From Apostichopus japonicus (lineage: Eukaryota > Echinodermata > Holothuroidea > Aspidochirotida > Stichopodidae): DNA of 64,000 bases. The stretch is from NCBI RefSeq assembly GCF_037975245.1, contig NC_092573.1:1794001-1858000 (forward strand), in the 5' to 3' direction. A program made the position numbers and the translations under genes. Numbering within the stretch: position 1 is the first letter of the stretch; each line of letters opens with the position of its first letter. This document shows, piece after piece, positions 31,977 to 44,853 of this stretch. The notes beneath the pieces are model-generated. The model was not told the DNA's origin, did no database searches, and saw only the letters and a list, made by a program, of their open reading frames with translations.

Positions 31977-34900
31977 ACCGTGAGCAAAATGACGAGCACA
32001 CGAGCACCTACCTTGTAGGTACAAACATGAAGACCTGAATTCATTTAATAACGGATCGAAAGGGAACGTTGTTTGCATAATGAGAATGGTATCATAAAAA
32101 TGACCAACAATTGACTGATGCGACTGATATCAACATTTTTATACAAAAATAGTGTATCGAGACATATCCATTGAAAAAAATTGCTCACTGGCATTAGAAG
32201 CTGAATAACGAAGATGGAAGACAAAACACAAACAGACAAAAAAGTCAATCCAAACGAAAAACATTGAAAGGGTCCGTTTGGAAGATGTCCAACGTAGGAC
32301 ATTGTGGTTCTTAGTGGCCTTGTAAATAAATGTGGAGGGCTAGCTGATAGCTTAGTAAAATGAATTTCCCCGCATAATTAGCATTGATTCAGTCAGGTGG
32401 TAAAACGCTCAAAAGTTTGTAAAATGTTTGGTCAGCTGAACTTGGGCGAGGTCCCACCTGGGTATTGTTGTTAGGGTAGATCCAGATGTGACTTATTCAA
32501 AGTTGTAGGACCTGCCATCGCCTTTCCTCCATGCGTCCCGAGGAGAAGCGAAGCTTGACGCGTTTTGGTAAAGCTCCTGTACTTGGCGTCACCATTTCCG
32601 AGTTTTTCTTTCAAATCTGTTTGAGTTAGGTCATCGATAAGGTAGCATTTTTTGGAGGCCATTGCAGGGCTTGTCGTGCATGTTTCAGGGTGAAGATTTT
32701 GTCTAAAAAACTTAGCTTGACCAGCATTATTATCATTATCATTATCGTTTTCATTTTCATTATCATCATCATTTTCATTATTATTGTACAGCCTGATATA
32801 ATATATTGTACAGCGTTATATAATTCAGAAAATGGTCAACCTCTGTCGATAGGAATGGAAACAAAGAACAGTTTTCTGTCTCGAACTTCACAGAAACATC
32901 GAACAGAAAGAATCAACTTGGTATGACATCAGTTCCACACGAATAGCTAAAAGAATTCAACTCAACTACAATCGTGGAAAAGAGCTAAAACGACCTAATG
33001 TAATGCTTGTTCTAGAACATTATCAGAAACCATCATTATTTTCTCTGTCTGTATGTCAAAGAGCATACTTTAATGTACAAATGGTGTGAAAATAGGGAGG
33101 ATTGAAGGTGATATAAACCATATTTTAATAATGTTGATATTACCTCGAGCGAGCAGATGGAAGGGTTGGGGTTCAGTATGCTAAACTTGCTCCTCTTCTA
33201 GCTCAAAATTTGCAAGTGCCATGACAGGCCAAGATCTCAGTTATCATGTGATGGGTAGGATATGCTATTTGAAAACTTCTATATCTCTGCTTTGGCATAT
33301 CTTGAAAGTGACACGTTTAGTGTGTAAGTCAACAGAACAATTAACCTACACTGAATATAAATTATCAAGCTTATGGGGAATTATATCACATGTACACTCC
33401 CACACGTATTATTTTGATGTTCTGCGAGCCATAACAGTTTCCTAGATTATCGACATCATGTAATCTGCCGAAACTTATTGTTTTGGTCTCCAATTAATCA
33501 TTTCGTATGGGAGCCTGAAAAACAACCATTTTGAAGTACAAATCTCTTTCCCATGTCTATCCAAAATGGTATGTTTGTACAATGACCTTTAGCTATCACG
33601 ACTACTGAGTACACATATTTCATAGCATAGGCCATACCCTAGGTCTAGTTTCGCGATTGTGTATGTCAGTTACCAGTACATACTGTAGGCCTAGTGATTC
33701 CTGATCCTAAGCCCTGAAATCGTTATTTCTGCTAACCTTGTATAAATTTTTAAGCTCTAGGCTAGACTAAAATTGGTAAGGGCTACTGTTAGCCATAAGT
33801 TCAGTTTCCGTCAGTAAGTTTAGCCTTGGTGTAAAAATAGGCACAAATAGAACATGATATAGGCTAGAAGCTGGATAAATTTATAATGATATATTACAAA
33901 TATTCTATTTCAGAACAAATGCCTCTATCTTAACTGTGCTGCTTGCTTCAACTTGCACTTAAATGTCTAATTTTTGTGGGTTGTGTATCCAGTGTATTTG
34001 GAGAAAAAACTGCAGACAGAAAGAAAGATGACCATACTAAATCATGCTTTTTTATCAATTGTAGGAGAGTGTTTTACAAAAGTGTAGAACTGCTGTCTTC
34101 TATTTCAGAACTGATGTTAACTTGCATCGTTTCTTTTCTTTTCTTCTGGGAAATTGATTACCAGAAATTGAATGTGAAGTGTATCTAAAAATGAATGCCA
34201 TTTCTATTACAAGATGGAGTAGGGCAATTCCTTCTTTACTCACAACTTTTCGAAACGTGACCGAACATTTTAGGCATTTGACCACTGCTTACACATAGCA
34301 AGTTTCACAGATTTACATTTTCTACAAGTCTAACTTTGTTTGCAACTTTCTATAAGTCTAACTAATCAGTCGGTATTTTGTTTTGTAATTTTCCACTCAA
34401 TTCATATGTTCAACATTTCAACAACCAGTTAATAATACAAATAACCAATAACAATAACCAAAGTATTTCCCATTTCCTAGGACAATTCATTTTTCTTATT
34501 TAGACCTTCACAAGGCCTAAACATCTAGTTAAATACAATTTACAACATTTTATAATTTCTAAAAACTCAGGCCATACTGTTGACCATCAAAGCTGACACA
34601 ACTCAGATCATTGAACTGATGTATCACATCTAGTTCATTTACTGAAAGTGTTGAATTTTCCCAAAAGTTTGATCTGCATAACAGTACAGCTGAGATGGTT
34701 ATTTCATGGTTTTATTTCTTCCCTTATGTTGGAAGTTTATCATTTCCACACCCTAGTAGTTTTTGTCGATTGACAAAGATACACGACTCCACCCAGGTCA
34801 GGTTATGACCAGCTAAACCTTTAAAACATCAAGCATTAGCAAAGAGGAGACTTGATACATGTGTTCACACATATGGGTGTGAAAGATGAAGTCAATACTC

Positions 34901-36476
34901 ACTATACATTACCTGTAGTTACTACTTAGAGGTCAATGTAAATTACAAAGTACCTGAATGAAAGAGGTATTGCAATTTACTTCTTGCACAATTGAAAGTA
35001 AAAAAGAATGTTTTCAAGATGATATGCTGAAAGTGAGATAATTTTCTAGGGAGATTTCAGCGACAACCTTTGTGGAGATGCATTTATGCTCCGTAAATGT
35101 AGCTATGTACAGCTATACATACATTGAGAACCTTTGCCTTACTGGCAAGAGGACCTCACACAAGAGACCTACTGTTCAGTATAAGTTCATATGCAAAAAC
35201 ACAAAAAAATAACACATGTATACAGTTCTGACTGCCCCTTAACTGAACAGAGATAATACCTTACTGTTAAAAGACATTAACAATACTTCAGAGGTAAATT
35301 AATTTTGGACATACTGTACAGTTTCATGCATTAGAGGATCAGAAACAAAGTGCTTTATTCTAGTAAAAACCATCCTTCATTGTCCTGCATGCCATTTTTG
35401 AGACATGTCTATTGGAAGATGATGTGTTTTGTACCAAAAGTGAACATAAAGCTAACAAGGGTGATGTCATTTTTTTCTTTCTTCAGACTTCGAATATAAC
35501 ATCACCTTGAAATGAATTATCTAACAATGCTATAGCAACTTAGCCACATATATGTAAGTGGGAGAAGCTAAATTGACTTGTAACATGCACTTCATATTGG
35601 ATGGTTAACCAATTTAAGGTTAATCTTATTTTGGATTTTTATTTTAAAATTTGGATGACCATTTCTGATTTGACACCAAGGATTTCTCCTGGATGAAACA
35701 CACACACGTTACTGTACTTTGGCCAATCAGGGCTTGAACAGTGACCTTCCAGATGCTTTGTTTCATTGCTTCTAGTGCACTACATTCATCTACAAGTTTG
35801 ACCATAGTACAGGTAGTACTCTTAAACTTAATAAGTGGCTGCATCAGAACATGAACACATATGCACATTCACTGGTTAATGTATTGAAGGTTCACAACCC
35901 CTGTGGTTAAAGTTGGAACTGTGCTGAGCCTAAGGTCCAACTAAGTGATAAATAAAGGGCAAAAAAGGGGGAAAATGAGAGCATTTTTTTCTGTCAATGT
36001 GCATCATATCAACTTCAAAACCTGCTTGCTTCAAGTTCACTTTGTTACAAAAATGTAATAAATTCAACCAGCAGTATCTAGAAAACGGCATTCACGAAGG
36101 TATACATTGCATACGCAAAGTTTCACCAATTCTTTTTTATCGGCCAGAAGTAAATTTGCTGTACCTTTGAACGATTCTTGTAAGTTGTACTGTAGAATCT
36201 GCTATCTGTTATCTTACATGTCAAATTCAAAATATTCAGTACAGTATGCTTTTAGTTTGTTGCATGTCAAGAGATAGCAGACTCATTAATTGACTTAAAC
36301 TGATATCATAGGTCAAGTTTAATAAAGACAACCTGATAAACTGCAATATACAGTAGTTGCACAATGCTACTGTATGAGGTTCCTCTGTTGCTTTGCACAG
36401 TACTGTTTATCTTTACAATCAACATAAATATGTTTCCACTTTCATCATAAGTCAAATATTTTTGTTTTTATTAAAG
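31977..36476. other. no recognised gene; 5' side of the TRPM gene
   Basis: AT-rich, comparatively repeat-poor sequence with a (ATT/ATC)n microsatellite at about 32727-32787. The first coding exon of TRPM, probably very short, should lie here or just upstream, but a start codon with a convincing donor could not be picked. The 63-codon minus frame at 32471-32662 is lysine-rich and shows no known domain. Confidence 0.45.
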
Positions 36477-36553
36477 GCCCAAAGCTGGATCGAGGAAACA
36501 TTCTTTAAGAAGGAATGTAAGGTCTTCATCAGTGACTCAAGATATCCCGAAAG
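36477..36553 (+). CDS. TRPM exon A (first visible)
   Basis: Acceptor TTTTTATTAAAG, donor GAAAG|GTGAGT. It encodes AQSWIEETFFKKECKVFISD then SRYPE, the N-terminal S-W-I-E module of alpha TRPMs. In vertebrates this module starts within a few residues of the initiator Met, so only a tiny upstream coding exon is missing. Ends in phase 2. Confidence 0.9.
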
Positions 36554-37735
36554 GTGAGTCTACTTTTGAGTCTATTGAGTTTTATTCAAAAATTGCTAAA
36601 AGGTAGGTTTTTATATCAACCAGAGATTGGTAACTTTGGTGAAATGGAATTTCTAATAGCATGTCCCTTTGGTGCATCATTGCAAATGATATTAGGAAAA
36701 CGTCAATGGTGAAGTACTTTAATACAGAGTAGAGTTAAATTACAGAGCTTTTGAAACAAACCTTGTGAGCCAGTGCCCAGCTTTACAGCATATAGCTCTT
36801 TGTTTTATTCTTTGCTGAGCAAATTTAGTCTACTGTATGTAATGGTAATGGCATATACAGTAGGCTACTTACATTTATGCACGGTATCGGGGAATAATTT
36901 TGCATTATCGTATCGCAAAATACTGTGCAAATTTGTCAAAATTGCTATTTAATTCCAAAGATGTACAGGTATAGCAGTTCTTTTTTTTCACTCAGGAATC
37001 GTAGTATTTTATAAGTGACACAGTTCAGAGACTTCAAAACTACTATACAAAATCTGAACAATAAATGGTTCCCCCAATGACATGTATGTGAGTGTTTTGC
37101 ATAACACTGAAAGCAGTGTAATGTATATCTACATATACAGTATCTGATCAAAGTCAACCCATGTGAAAGCGCTCGCAAGGAGGCGAGATGCTGGATATGA
37201 ACTTGCATGTACAGAACACGCTAGGTGATGGACTACTTCAAGGTTCGACTTATGCAGGTTGGGCCCTTGACAAAAAAAGACACAACTTCAGGTGCTTTTA
37301 ATTACAATTAGGTCGACCTGAAACTTCAAAAATATGTTTTTAAAGATCCCTCAGTCAATTGGTTACGATTGAAGTTGCATGCTGCTAGTGATCAACTCAC
37401 TCTATAACCGTGAAGCAAGATCCGCAGTCAGATGTAACCATGGAAATAACTGATTGGTTTCCCACGGTCACAGGGCAAGGAACTGGAAAGTTATTTTCTG
37501 TGAAAATGCAACATCCTGTGGCCTGGAAATAAAAGCATGTAAGCACACAAGTGCTGGAGTAAACCCAATGCAGGTGCATCATGTAAACCCACAGCAATGG
37601 AACAGTTACTGTTTAATAAAACATAAATCATTATGAGTGAAAGTCATTATGTAAGCTTGCTGGTCTGTTCCTTTCCTCTCAGTCAATGAGCCAAATTTCA
37701 AGGATGGATATGACCAGAAAAACTAAGGCACTGTG

Positions 37736-38042
37736 CATAGGCGTAGGAGCCCAATTTGGTTTGGGGGGGCTGTAACGACTGGCCCGAAAAATATCATATA
37801 GGCATGCATCGATTATTACATCGCATGCCAATGACATGCAATCACTTGCCGTGTTATTACCATTTATTGGGCAAGTCTTTCCAATAATAATAAAATAACT
37901 TTAACCATTGAAAAGCACATTGCAGTTTATCGTTCTTTCAGTAGGTGCTCGAAAAATTCTCAGCAGATTGCCCGAATTTTCACAAAAATATTTGATTGGG
38001 GGGGCTGCAGCCCCCCCCAGACCCCCGCCTCCTACGCCTATG
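37736..38042. mobile_element. hAT MITE of the CATAGGCGTAGG family, copy 3
   Basis: Complete 307-bp copy. Ends are CATAGGCGTAGGAG and CTCCTACGCCTATG, perfect 14-base inverted repeats. The flanking octamers gcactgtg (37728-37735) and gcgctgtg (38043-38050) match at 7 of 8 positions. The interior aligns with copy 2 for most of its length. It lies in the first visible TRPM intron. Confidence 0.93.
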
Positions 38043-39346
38043 GCGCTGTGTCGAAAGAATGAAAGCCTCAGCGGCAGCTGTACAATGTATACTGTACTGC
38101 TGTCCCCCATTCTCGTCAGGCCCTGGTTACTGTATATACCGTATCCTGTGCTGAAGCCCCTCACTTACTCATATATTAACATATGTACTTTGATAGTTAT
38201 CATGATGAGCACTCAAATGAGAATATTTCCAGTGATCCTGTTTAAAGATCAATTTGTGTCACGATAAACTTAAGTTATCACCTCTTCCATTGCCTGTTTC
38301 CAAATGGTAAAGGCCATAAACCAATAATGTTGATTTGATGAAATAATTCCAGTTCTCTAGCTGGTTGTATTCCCTACGTGACGTCAACCCTCACGGAAGT
38401 GCGTGAACACCACATGTTTCCAAGTCGTTGGATAAGTGTTAAAACAAATAGTAGATAAATATCCCCAAACCATCGGTTACAGGTTTGTCAAATTGCAGCA
38501 AAGTTTTGTGCGAAGGTGCAGTTCATGGTTTACTGTATATTTTTTATTAACCTGGTTACTTAAGGTAACTAAGATTGTAAACAGTAGTTACAGTACTTAG
38601 TTTGTCAAACAACCAGCAAAGTGCTTATAGGTATCACACTACTGTACTTAATGTGAAACAACTGTTAGTCTGTTGAAGTCAATCCTTAAAAAGAGCCCTG
38701 CAATGTCTATTTTTGTTTTAGGATATTTGGATTCCATCTCCTTAAATATTCTGTCATCCTTTTCATTTTGTTTTGCTGTTTATTTCTCCATGTCTTAACT
38801 AATTCACTGTTCACATTTCAGGTTTATAATGAGTGTCTCATACAGTCATAACTCTGAGTAAAATGTATGAAATGCACCTTTCACAATTTTATCCAAGATC
38901 TGATAAAATCAAGGTCTCAGTGGCATTTTCCTAACTTAGAACCTACACCTGGTTACAGTATCGTCGTATGTACAAATACAGTATGCAGGCTTTAGAAGGC
39001 TGCCCAATACAACTTGCCAGTGACCCAAAAAACGGCTAAATCCACTGGTACTGTATTTAGGCCAGCTCATAGCTCAAATTTCGATGCTTGCATTACTGTA
39101 CATGCTGGTAACTCTAGAGCTACATATAATCACTAAATCTTCACTTTGTTGTGCAGATGTCAGAAGCAGATTTTATGAAATATTTATAAAAATTAAATAA
39201 AAAAATAAAAAATCCGAGTTAAGAAAAATCTGCTGTACATGTACGTCTTTGCTCATGTGTTACATTTTGCACAGTATTGTGCGATGCTATACTGTATGTT
39301 CAGTACACAACACACAATAATTTACAAAACTATTTTTGAGTGAACA

Positions 39347-39452
39347 TTCACACTACAATACTATTGCAAATGTAACAAGTAAACAATGTATTATCTCCAT
39401 CAATAGATTTGATGAGAAACTCGGGGGCCAAAATGTATATAATTTAAAATCT
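39347..39452 (+). repeat. isolated copy of the 149-bp repeat unit
   Basis: The stretch from CACACTACAATACTATTGC through AAATGTAACAAGTAAACAAT and GCCAAAATGTATAT matches the tandem units at 41003-41345, about 1.6 kb away, with several differences. Confidence 0.8.
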
Positions 39453-39818
39453 GATACTGGAGAGATTTTATGTCCCTTTTTTCATTTTGCTGAAATTTCC
39501 ATTCATCATACTCACTTGTATTTCCCTTTTCAATGGTTGTGTCAATATACCATCAGATATCATTGATAGTTATTCAACCATACATTGGGTGGATGTGAAA
39601 TTATGAGGGTTTTACTGCAAATATTGGGCTAATTTTGGACACCAAAATGTGACATTATGAAAATAGCTGTAATTGAGATGCACTTTTCTTAGTTTTTCCC
39701 ATGTTATTATGCCTTGACTTTGCATTTTCTATTCAAGTGAAAGCAGAGCTTCAATTACACTTGCAAATTTCAGTCACCCATGCTCATCAACTGCTGGAAA
39801 ATAAAGATCTTCATCTTT

Positions 39819-40798
39819 GTTAACGTACATATTTTTGGTGTCCTCCTGCATCACATACGTTAATAGGTGGCAACTTTTCATGATTATAACCTAATCACAC
39901 ACTGCACAGTAGTGTACTAGGGATTGCAAGTCCCAGAAACTCACTACTCATGCTGAGAATAGGTCTAATGGCATCTCAGAGGACAAATTCATTCAAAAAT
40001 ACATGGGGAAAAAAACTTGTTATTGGTTGTTAAACTGTACAAATTGTTCGGTGTCCTCAACATAACGTACGTTAAATGGGCATTGTTTCACTATCAACTG
40101 ATAGTTTTGAATATCAAAACATTTGTAACTGATCAAAACCCCACATACTGTACACTGATAGTAAACAGTTCTTTCACTGCTAGCAGTTCAATTCCTCTGT
40201 ATCAGTCACAATTTGTGTGTGGTGTCCTCATTTCTAGCCAGCATAACATACGTTAACTGTGAAAATCTATTTTAGGCTCATGGCAGGATTTCTCACAGAA
40301 TATTTAACTCACTTAATATTTCACCATGTTTGAAATAGAATTAAACTATTTCCATCATCCAATGAGTCTAAAACATGGTTTTAGAACATCTGTTAACGTA
40401 TGTGATGGTGTCTCATTTTTTGGTGTCTTCATAACATACGTTAACAGTATGCACTTTGAATGTAAATTATTGAGAAGACTGAGAACTTCCATGCTAGGAA
40501 ACACTTCATTTCCATTTAGTTCTAAGGTACTCTCTCTAACTAGTTGATGAAATTTGTCATTGAGCCAGTGGCTAAGTTCTATAACTCCAAATTCCTGTTG
40601 CATTGTTAACGTATGTTATGGTGTCCTAAATGATCAGCCTCATTAACTTACAATGGAATGTGATAAGAACTTCAATTTTTTTTGTGTCATAAGATAATAT
40701 TTGACATTGCTCATATATATTCCCCTTCACTTTAATGGAGAAGGGGCTATGTTTATACTTTATAGACAACTGTAGGACACCGAGTAACATACGTTAAC
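39819..40798. repeat. periodic hairpin motif GTTAACGTATG...GTGTCC
   Basis: A conserved block containing GTTAACGTATGTTA and/or its complement, coupled to GGTGTCC, occurs six times, at 39819, 40050, 40221, 40392, 40605 and 40775. Three of the five intervals are 170 or 171 bases. The copy at 40392-40445 has both arms and forms a hairpin with a 13-15-base stem. Sequence between blocks shares little, so this is either a very old ~171-bp satellite with one conserved box or a set of recurring sites. It lies in the intron between TRPM exons A and B. Confidence 0.7.
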
Positions 40799-41002
40799 AT
40801 CATCACTTGTCCTTTTTATTTGCCTCAAATCCACCTTTCTTAATACTGTATTATCTTTTAACATTACTAATTGTGTTCGACATTCACCGGAGAACCAGAA
40901 TCAGCACTCAAATAGATACAGTACCTTTGTGTCATTCATTTTTGAACATGCATGTCAGACTTTAGTAACCCAGTATCAAATAATGACATATGTATTTCTT
41001 TC

Positions 41003-41345
41003 CTCTGTCTGTAACCGTTATCGTTTTCATCTTGTGCTGGTAACTTCCACACTACATTACTATCACAACTGCAAATGTAACAAGTAAACAATGTATTATC
41101 TACATCAATATATCTGATAAGATACATGGAGCCAAATTGTATATATATTTCCTTTGTCTGTTACAGTTATAGTTTTCATCTTGTGCTGGTAACTTCCACA
41201 CTACATTACTATTGCAACTGCAAATGTAACAAGTAAACAATGTATTATCTACATCAATATATCTGATAAGATACATGGAGCCAAAATGTATATATATTTC
41301 CTTTGTCTGTCACAGTTATAGTTTTCATCTTGTGCTGGTAACTTT
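41003..41345 (+). repeat. 149-bp tandem repeat, about 2.3 copies
   Basis: CTTGTGCTGGTAACTT recurs at 41031, 41180 and 41329, exactly 149 bases apart. The two full units are more than 95 percent identical by eye. The high identity implies recent duplication. Confidence 0.93.
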
Positions 41346-42265
41346 CTACGTATGTCCACAGAATTATGCAGGGTAGCATGCCTCTTTGTGTCACTCATGA
41401 ATGATTCTGTTTAAAAGAAAACAGAAAACTGCTCTACCCGTACAGCTTTTCTTATAGAAGTGTTTCAAGATCACTCTTATCTGCATCCCTGTAGTAGAAC
41501 TTTTGCAATGCGATATTTAGATCACTCAAATTTAGGGAAAATTTCAAAACTGGATATACCAGTAAAATGTCACACTGGATAGATATAATTCTGAGGAGAC
41601 CTGTACAGAGTTATGGATATTAAAACAAACTTTTCCTTTTGGCAGATATTTTGTGGTGATGAGTTTTTTAGACCTGTTCATGTTTCAAATAAAGAGCAAA
41701 ATTTTTTAGTAACTTTTGACATATCTTTTTTACTTACTGTACCTGTCTTCACTCAACATGTGCATGTTCCTACGTAGTCTGCATTGCAGCTCTGTATATA
41801 CTGGGCTTGCATGTGAACCATTCCGATTTGTAGGAAACCAAACTTTTTGCGCTATCAAAAGACAATTTTGTTAAATATAACAAACTTCTTGTTTATTAAA
41901 TTAAATGGAATTGACATGTAGGAACACTTTATGTTGTCCATTTAGGATCTTATTTTTAACAATGTTTCTGAATGCTTTCTAAAAGTACCAAAAACTGAAA
42001 TTTAATCCTAAAATTTGTCTCTTATAATATTGCCATTCTATGTCCCTACCGAAGAACCGAACATGTACGAAGGTTGCTAAGTACTGAACATTCCAAAAGA
42101 CTACTGCACATCAAATCTGAAACTTTATCAGATTCCCGGTGAACACAGTGTTAGACGGTACTTCTGATCTTTATTAATGTATCAAGTTATCCATTTCGTA
42201 AATTCTATGAGGGATAATATTTCCGACTAAGTTGTTAACCTCTTTGTAATCCTTCTTTAAACTAG

Positions 42266-42428
42266 ATGTGGGTGTGGACGCACAAGGCCTGAGCATGTCG
42301 CTCTTTGCAGTGAAATTCCGCACAGTCGGCAGACGTCATGGAACCCCAGCAAACACACAGTTTCCATGCCAACAGATGCTTACGGTCAGATAGAATTCCG
42401 AGGGGCAGGTCATGGAAACAAAGCCAAG
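42266..42428 (+). CDS. TRPM exon B
   Basis: Acceptor TTCTTTAAACTAG, donor GCCAAG|GTAAGC. It encodes CGCGRTRPEHV, KHTVSMPTDAYGQIEFRGAG and ends NKAK. The cysteine-rich C-x-C-G-R segment and the PTDAYG-I-F motif are conserved in all TRPM N-termini. It is shorter here than in vertebrate TRPM7, where extra residues separate these motifs. Completes an Arg codon with exon A and ends in phase 0. Confidence 0.95.
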
Positions 42429-43250
42429 GTAAGCCTTAGTCTGCTGACGTTTTTGTTGTTGTTGTTGTTGAAAGTTTCAAGTTTCTTTTTCAAAAGAAGT
42501 CAGTCTTGATTAGGTCATTAAGTATCCTTTTGTTTCAGGTCAAAGAATCTAGGTGTCGTCATATTTCAAATACTCTGTGTTCGTTTTCTAGTTTCGGGAG
42601 GGGCCTGCGGTACATTTCTGAAACCCGAGTATTAAGTGACTGTGTGCCACCTCAGGTACAGAGAAAAGAAAAGAAAAAAAGGAGCATAATTTGTGGTCCT
42701 AGCACTTGTGAGGTTTGAAGTGGGTAAAAAGTGTAAAATCTCTTGGAATCCTTCATTTTTTTTTTTTTTTTTTTGAGGGGAAAGGATGTATGAAGTTTTG
42801 TAGTTCTAAGGGAGTGGTCAATGATGAACGTGTAAAATTTAAAACTTGTGAAGGTACATGTTGTCACGGTGATCTTGACGGTCAACGTTTGATGTTTATG
42901 TTACAGTACATATGAGAATACAGTAGATGAGTTTATTAAAAAAAAATGGATTACATTTTGATGCAAGTGACAGAAACTTTGAGAGTGTCAGAGCTAAAAT
43001 AAATTGAAAACAGTTTTTCATACAGAGTAGTTTTTTCTTTGCCTGTTTTGATAGCATGGTCAGATTTTAATGTAGCTGTGGTGATAATAGAACATTTTAT
43101 GATTTGTGGCTTTCAAGTTCAGAGGTCAATTTCGTGACCAGAAATGATAATGGATTCCTTTCTTTTAAACCCAAGACCACCCTCCTCATGCCCCCCCCCC
43201 TCTCCAACTTTGCCAGTGATATGCAATTACTCTGAATTTGTTTGTCGTAG

Positions 43251-43464
43251 TACATACGTCTGGCAGACAACACAGATCCAGCAGATATCCTGAGACTCAT
43301 GAAAGAACAGTGGAACCTTGGCTTGCCAAACTTAGTCATCTCTATCCTGGGTGGACTCAGAAAGTTTGAAATTCAGCCAAAGCTGAAGAGAGTTTTGAGC
43401 AAAGGACTTAGCAAAGCTGCTAGAACAACAGGGGCATGGATCCTGACCAGAGGGACAAATACTG
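43251..43464 (+). CDS. TRPM exon C (homology region 1)
   Basis: Acceptor TTTGTCGTAG, donor ACTG|GTAAAG. It encodes YIRLADNTDPADILRLMKEQ, the LPNLVISILGGLRKFEIQPK strand and KAARTTGAWILTRGTNTG. This is the Rossmann-like N-terminal core of TRPM proteins; the LVISxxGG and GAWILTxGxNxG signatures are intact. Confidence 0.96.
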
Positions 43465-44741
43465 GTAAAGTCTAAAGAAGTTTTAATGTGATTTGTAGAC
43501 TGTGTGCTGCTGGGATCATGGCACAAAAGGCATGGCCAGGTTGCAGTGCCAAAGGCCGCTATTCCCTCTTGATCATGACAGGTGTCGGTTTCGTACGAGG
43601 GGCCAAATGCGTATAAATCCCCCCATTCCCATGTTGGATCACTGAGCCATTATGGCATTATATTCCCCAGTCTGATCCAGGTCATAGATCAAATTTACAA
43701 CTTGACCATTTGCATCTTAAAAACGCCAAAACTTGGATTCATTTCAATGACATCCCGTCAGGATTGAGAGAAAAGACATTTTCTGTGAGACGTTTGTTAT
43801 TATTTTCGTTCAAACTGAACAGATCAGTCTGTCTCTTGGATATGATGACACTGGAAATTAAACTCTCATCCATGTGTTGCAGCGTTCCGATAGTCAGAAT
43901 TACCACGGAGGTAGATGAGTTTTTCTATAGATCTCTGAAATGTTCTTTGTATCAATCATATCTAGATACCTGATTTACTGCACCTCTTTCTTAACCATGT
44001 CTCCAATCTAAATAAGCACTTTACCATCTATCCAATTTACACAACTGGTAATAACATTTAAACACTGCAGCACCTTGCAATCCCCCAACCTTGCTGCTTC
44101 TGGGACACCACACACATTCTCCTTGCAAATCTACCATTACTGTTTCACAGACATTTACATTAGAGTATATCCACTTGGTTTCAATACTTTGGTGAGTGGC
44201 TTTTGGCCAAAGAATCATCCTAAGCAACATTTTTTTCTCCAACCAATCTGAACCATGTGAGAAGTGCTTCATTGCATTCTTGCATGGTTCTTACACGTAA
44301 AGTAGTTATTTAAGCAGGCTTAAGCCCCCTAACACGCCATTTGTTTGTACATGTACAGATATTGACTTTGGAGACAGCCAATATCGTTGTTCCTAAATAT
44401 TCAAACCGGTCAGTTTTAGGAGACTGGATGGGACCATTCTCCATCTTGTTGTTTTGAGGCATCGGTTCTTTTGTCATCTTTTTATGCTCGGTGGAAAAAG
44501 CCCTTTTTGGTTTCCCGAAAGGGAAAATTGCAGAATCACCCTTACTGACCATGCAAAATTGTGAGGGGGAGACCGCGGATTGCAAAGTCGCCAATGATTA
44601 CATTGGGGATTGCAAAGTCGGTAGATACTGTTAAGGTTAGATTCGTCCAACACGGCAGCATGCAGAAACATTGTACTCAAAGCCGAAGCCACAATGAATT
44701 AATCAGGTCGTTTGGAGTCTGTGCATGCTAAGCCCTCATCA

Positions 44742-44853
44742 CCTTTCTGGGGAAACAATTCATACTGTAGCTTCCATTAAAATATTATCGCTACTCTTTA
44801 TGCTTGAGGAGAGTCCTTCTGGGGAAACAATTCATACTGTAGCTTCAATTAAT
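44742..44853 (+). repeat. 36-bp direct duplication upstream of the LINE
   Basis: TTCTGGGGAAACAATTCATA with the following CTGTAGCTTC and ATTAA occurs at about 44743 and again at about 44816, about 73 bases apart. The second copy abuts the 5' truncation point of the LINE. It is not repeated after the LINE 3' end, so it is not the target duplication. Confidence 0.85.

Noticed and set aside
36477-43464. Assignment of the channel to the TRPM2/8 group from the CGCGR and PTDAYG motifs
   Set aside because: Later exons ([35 protein letters not shown]) fit TRPM1/3/6/7 much better; the early motifs are shared by both groups.
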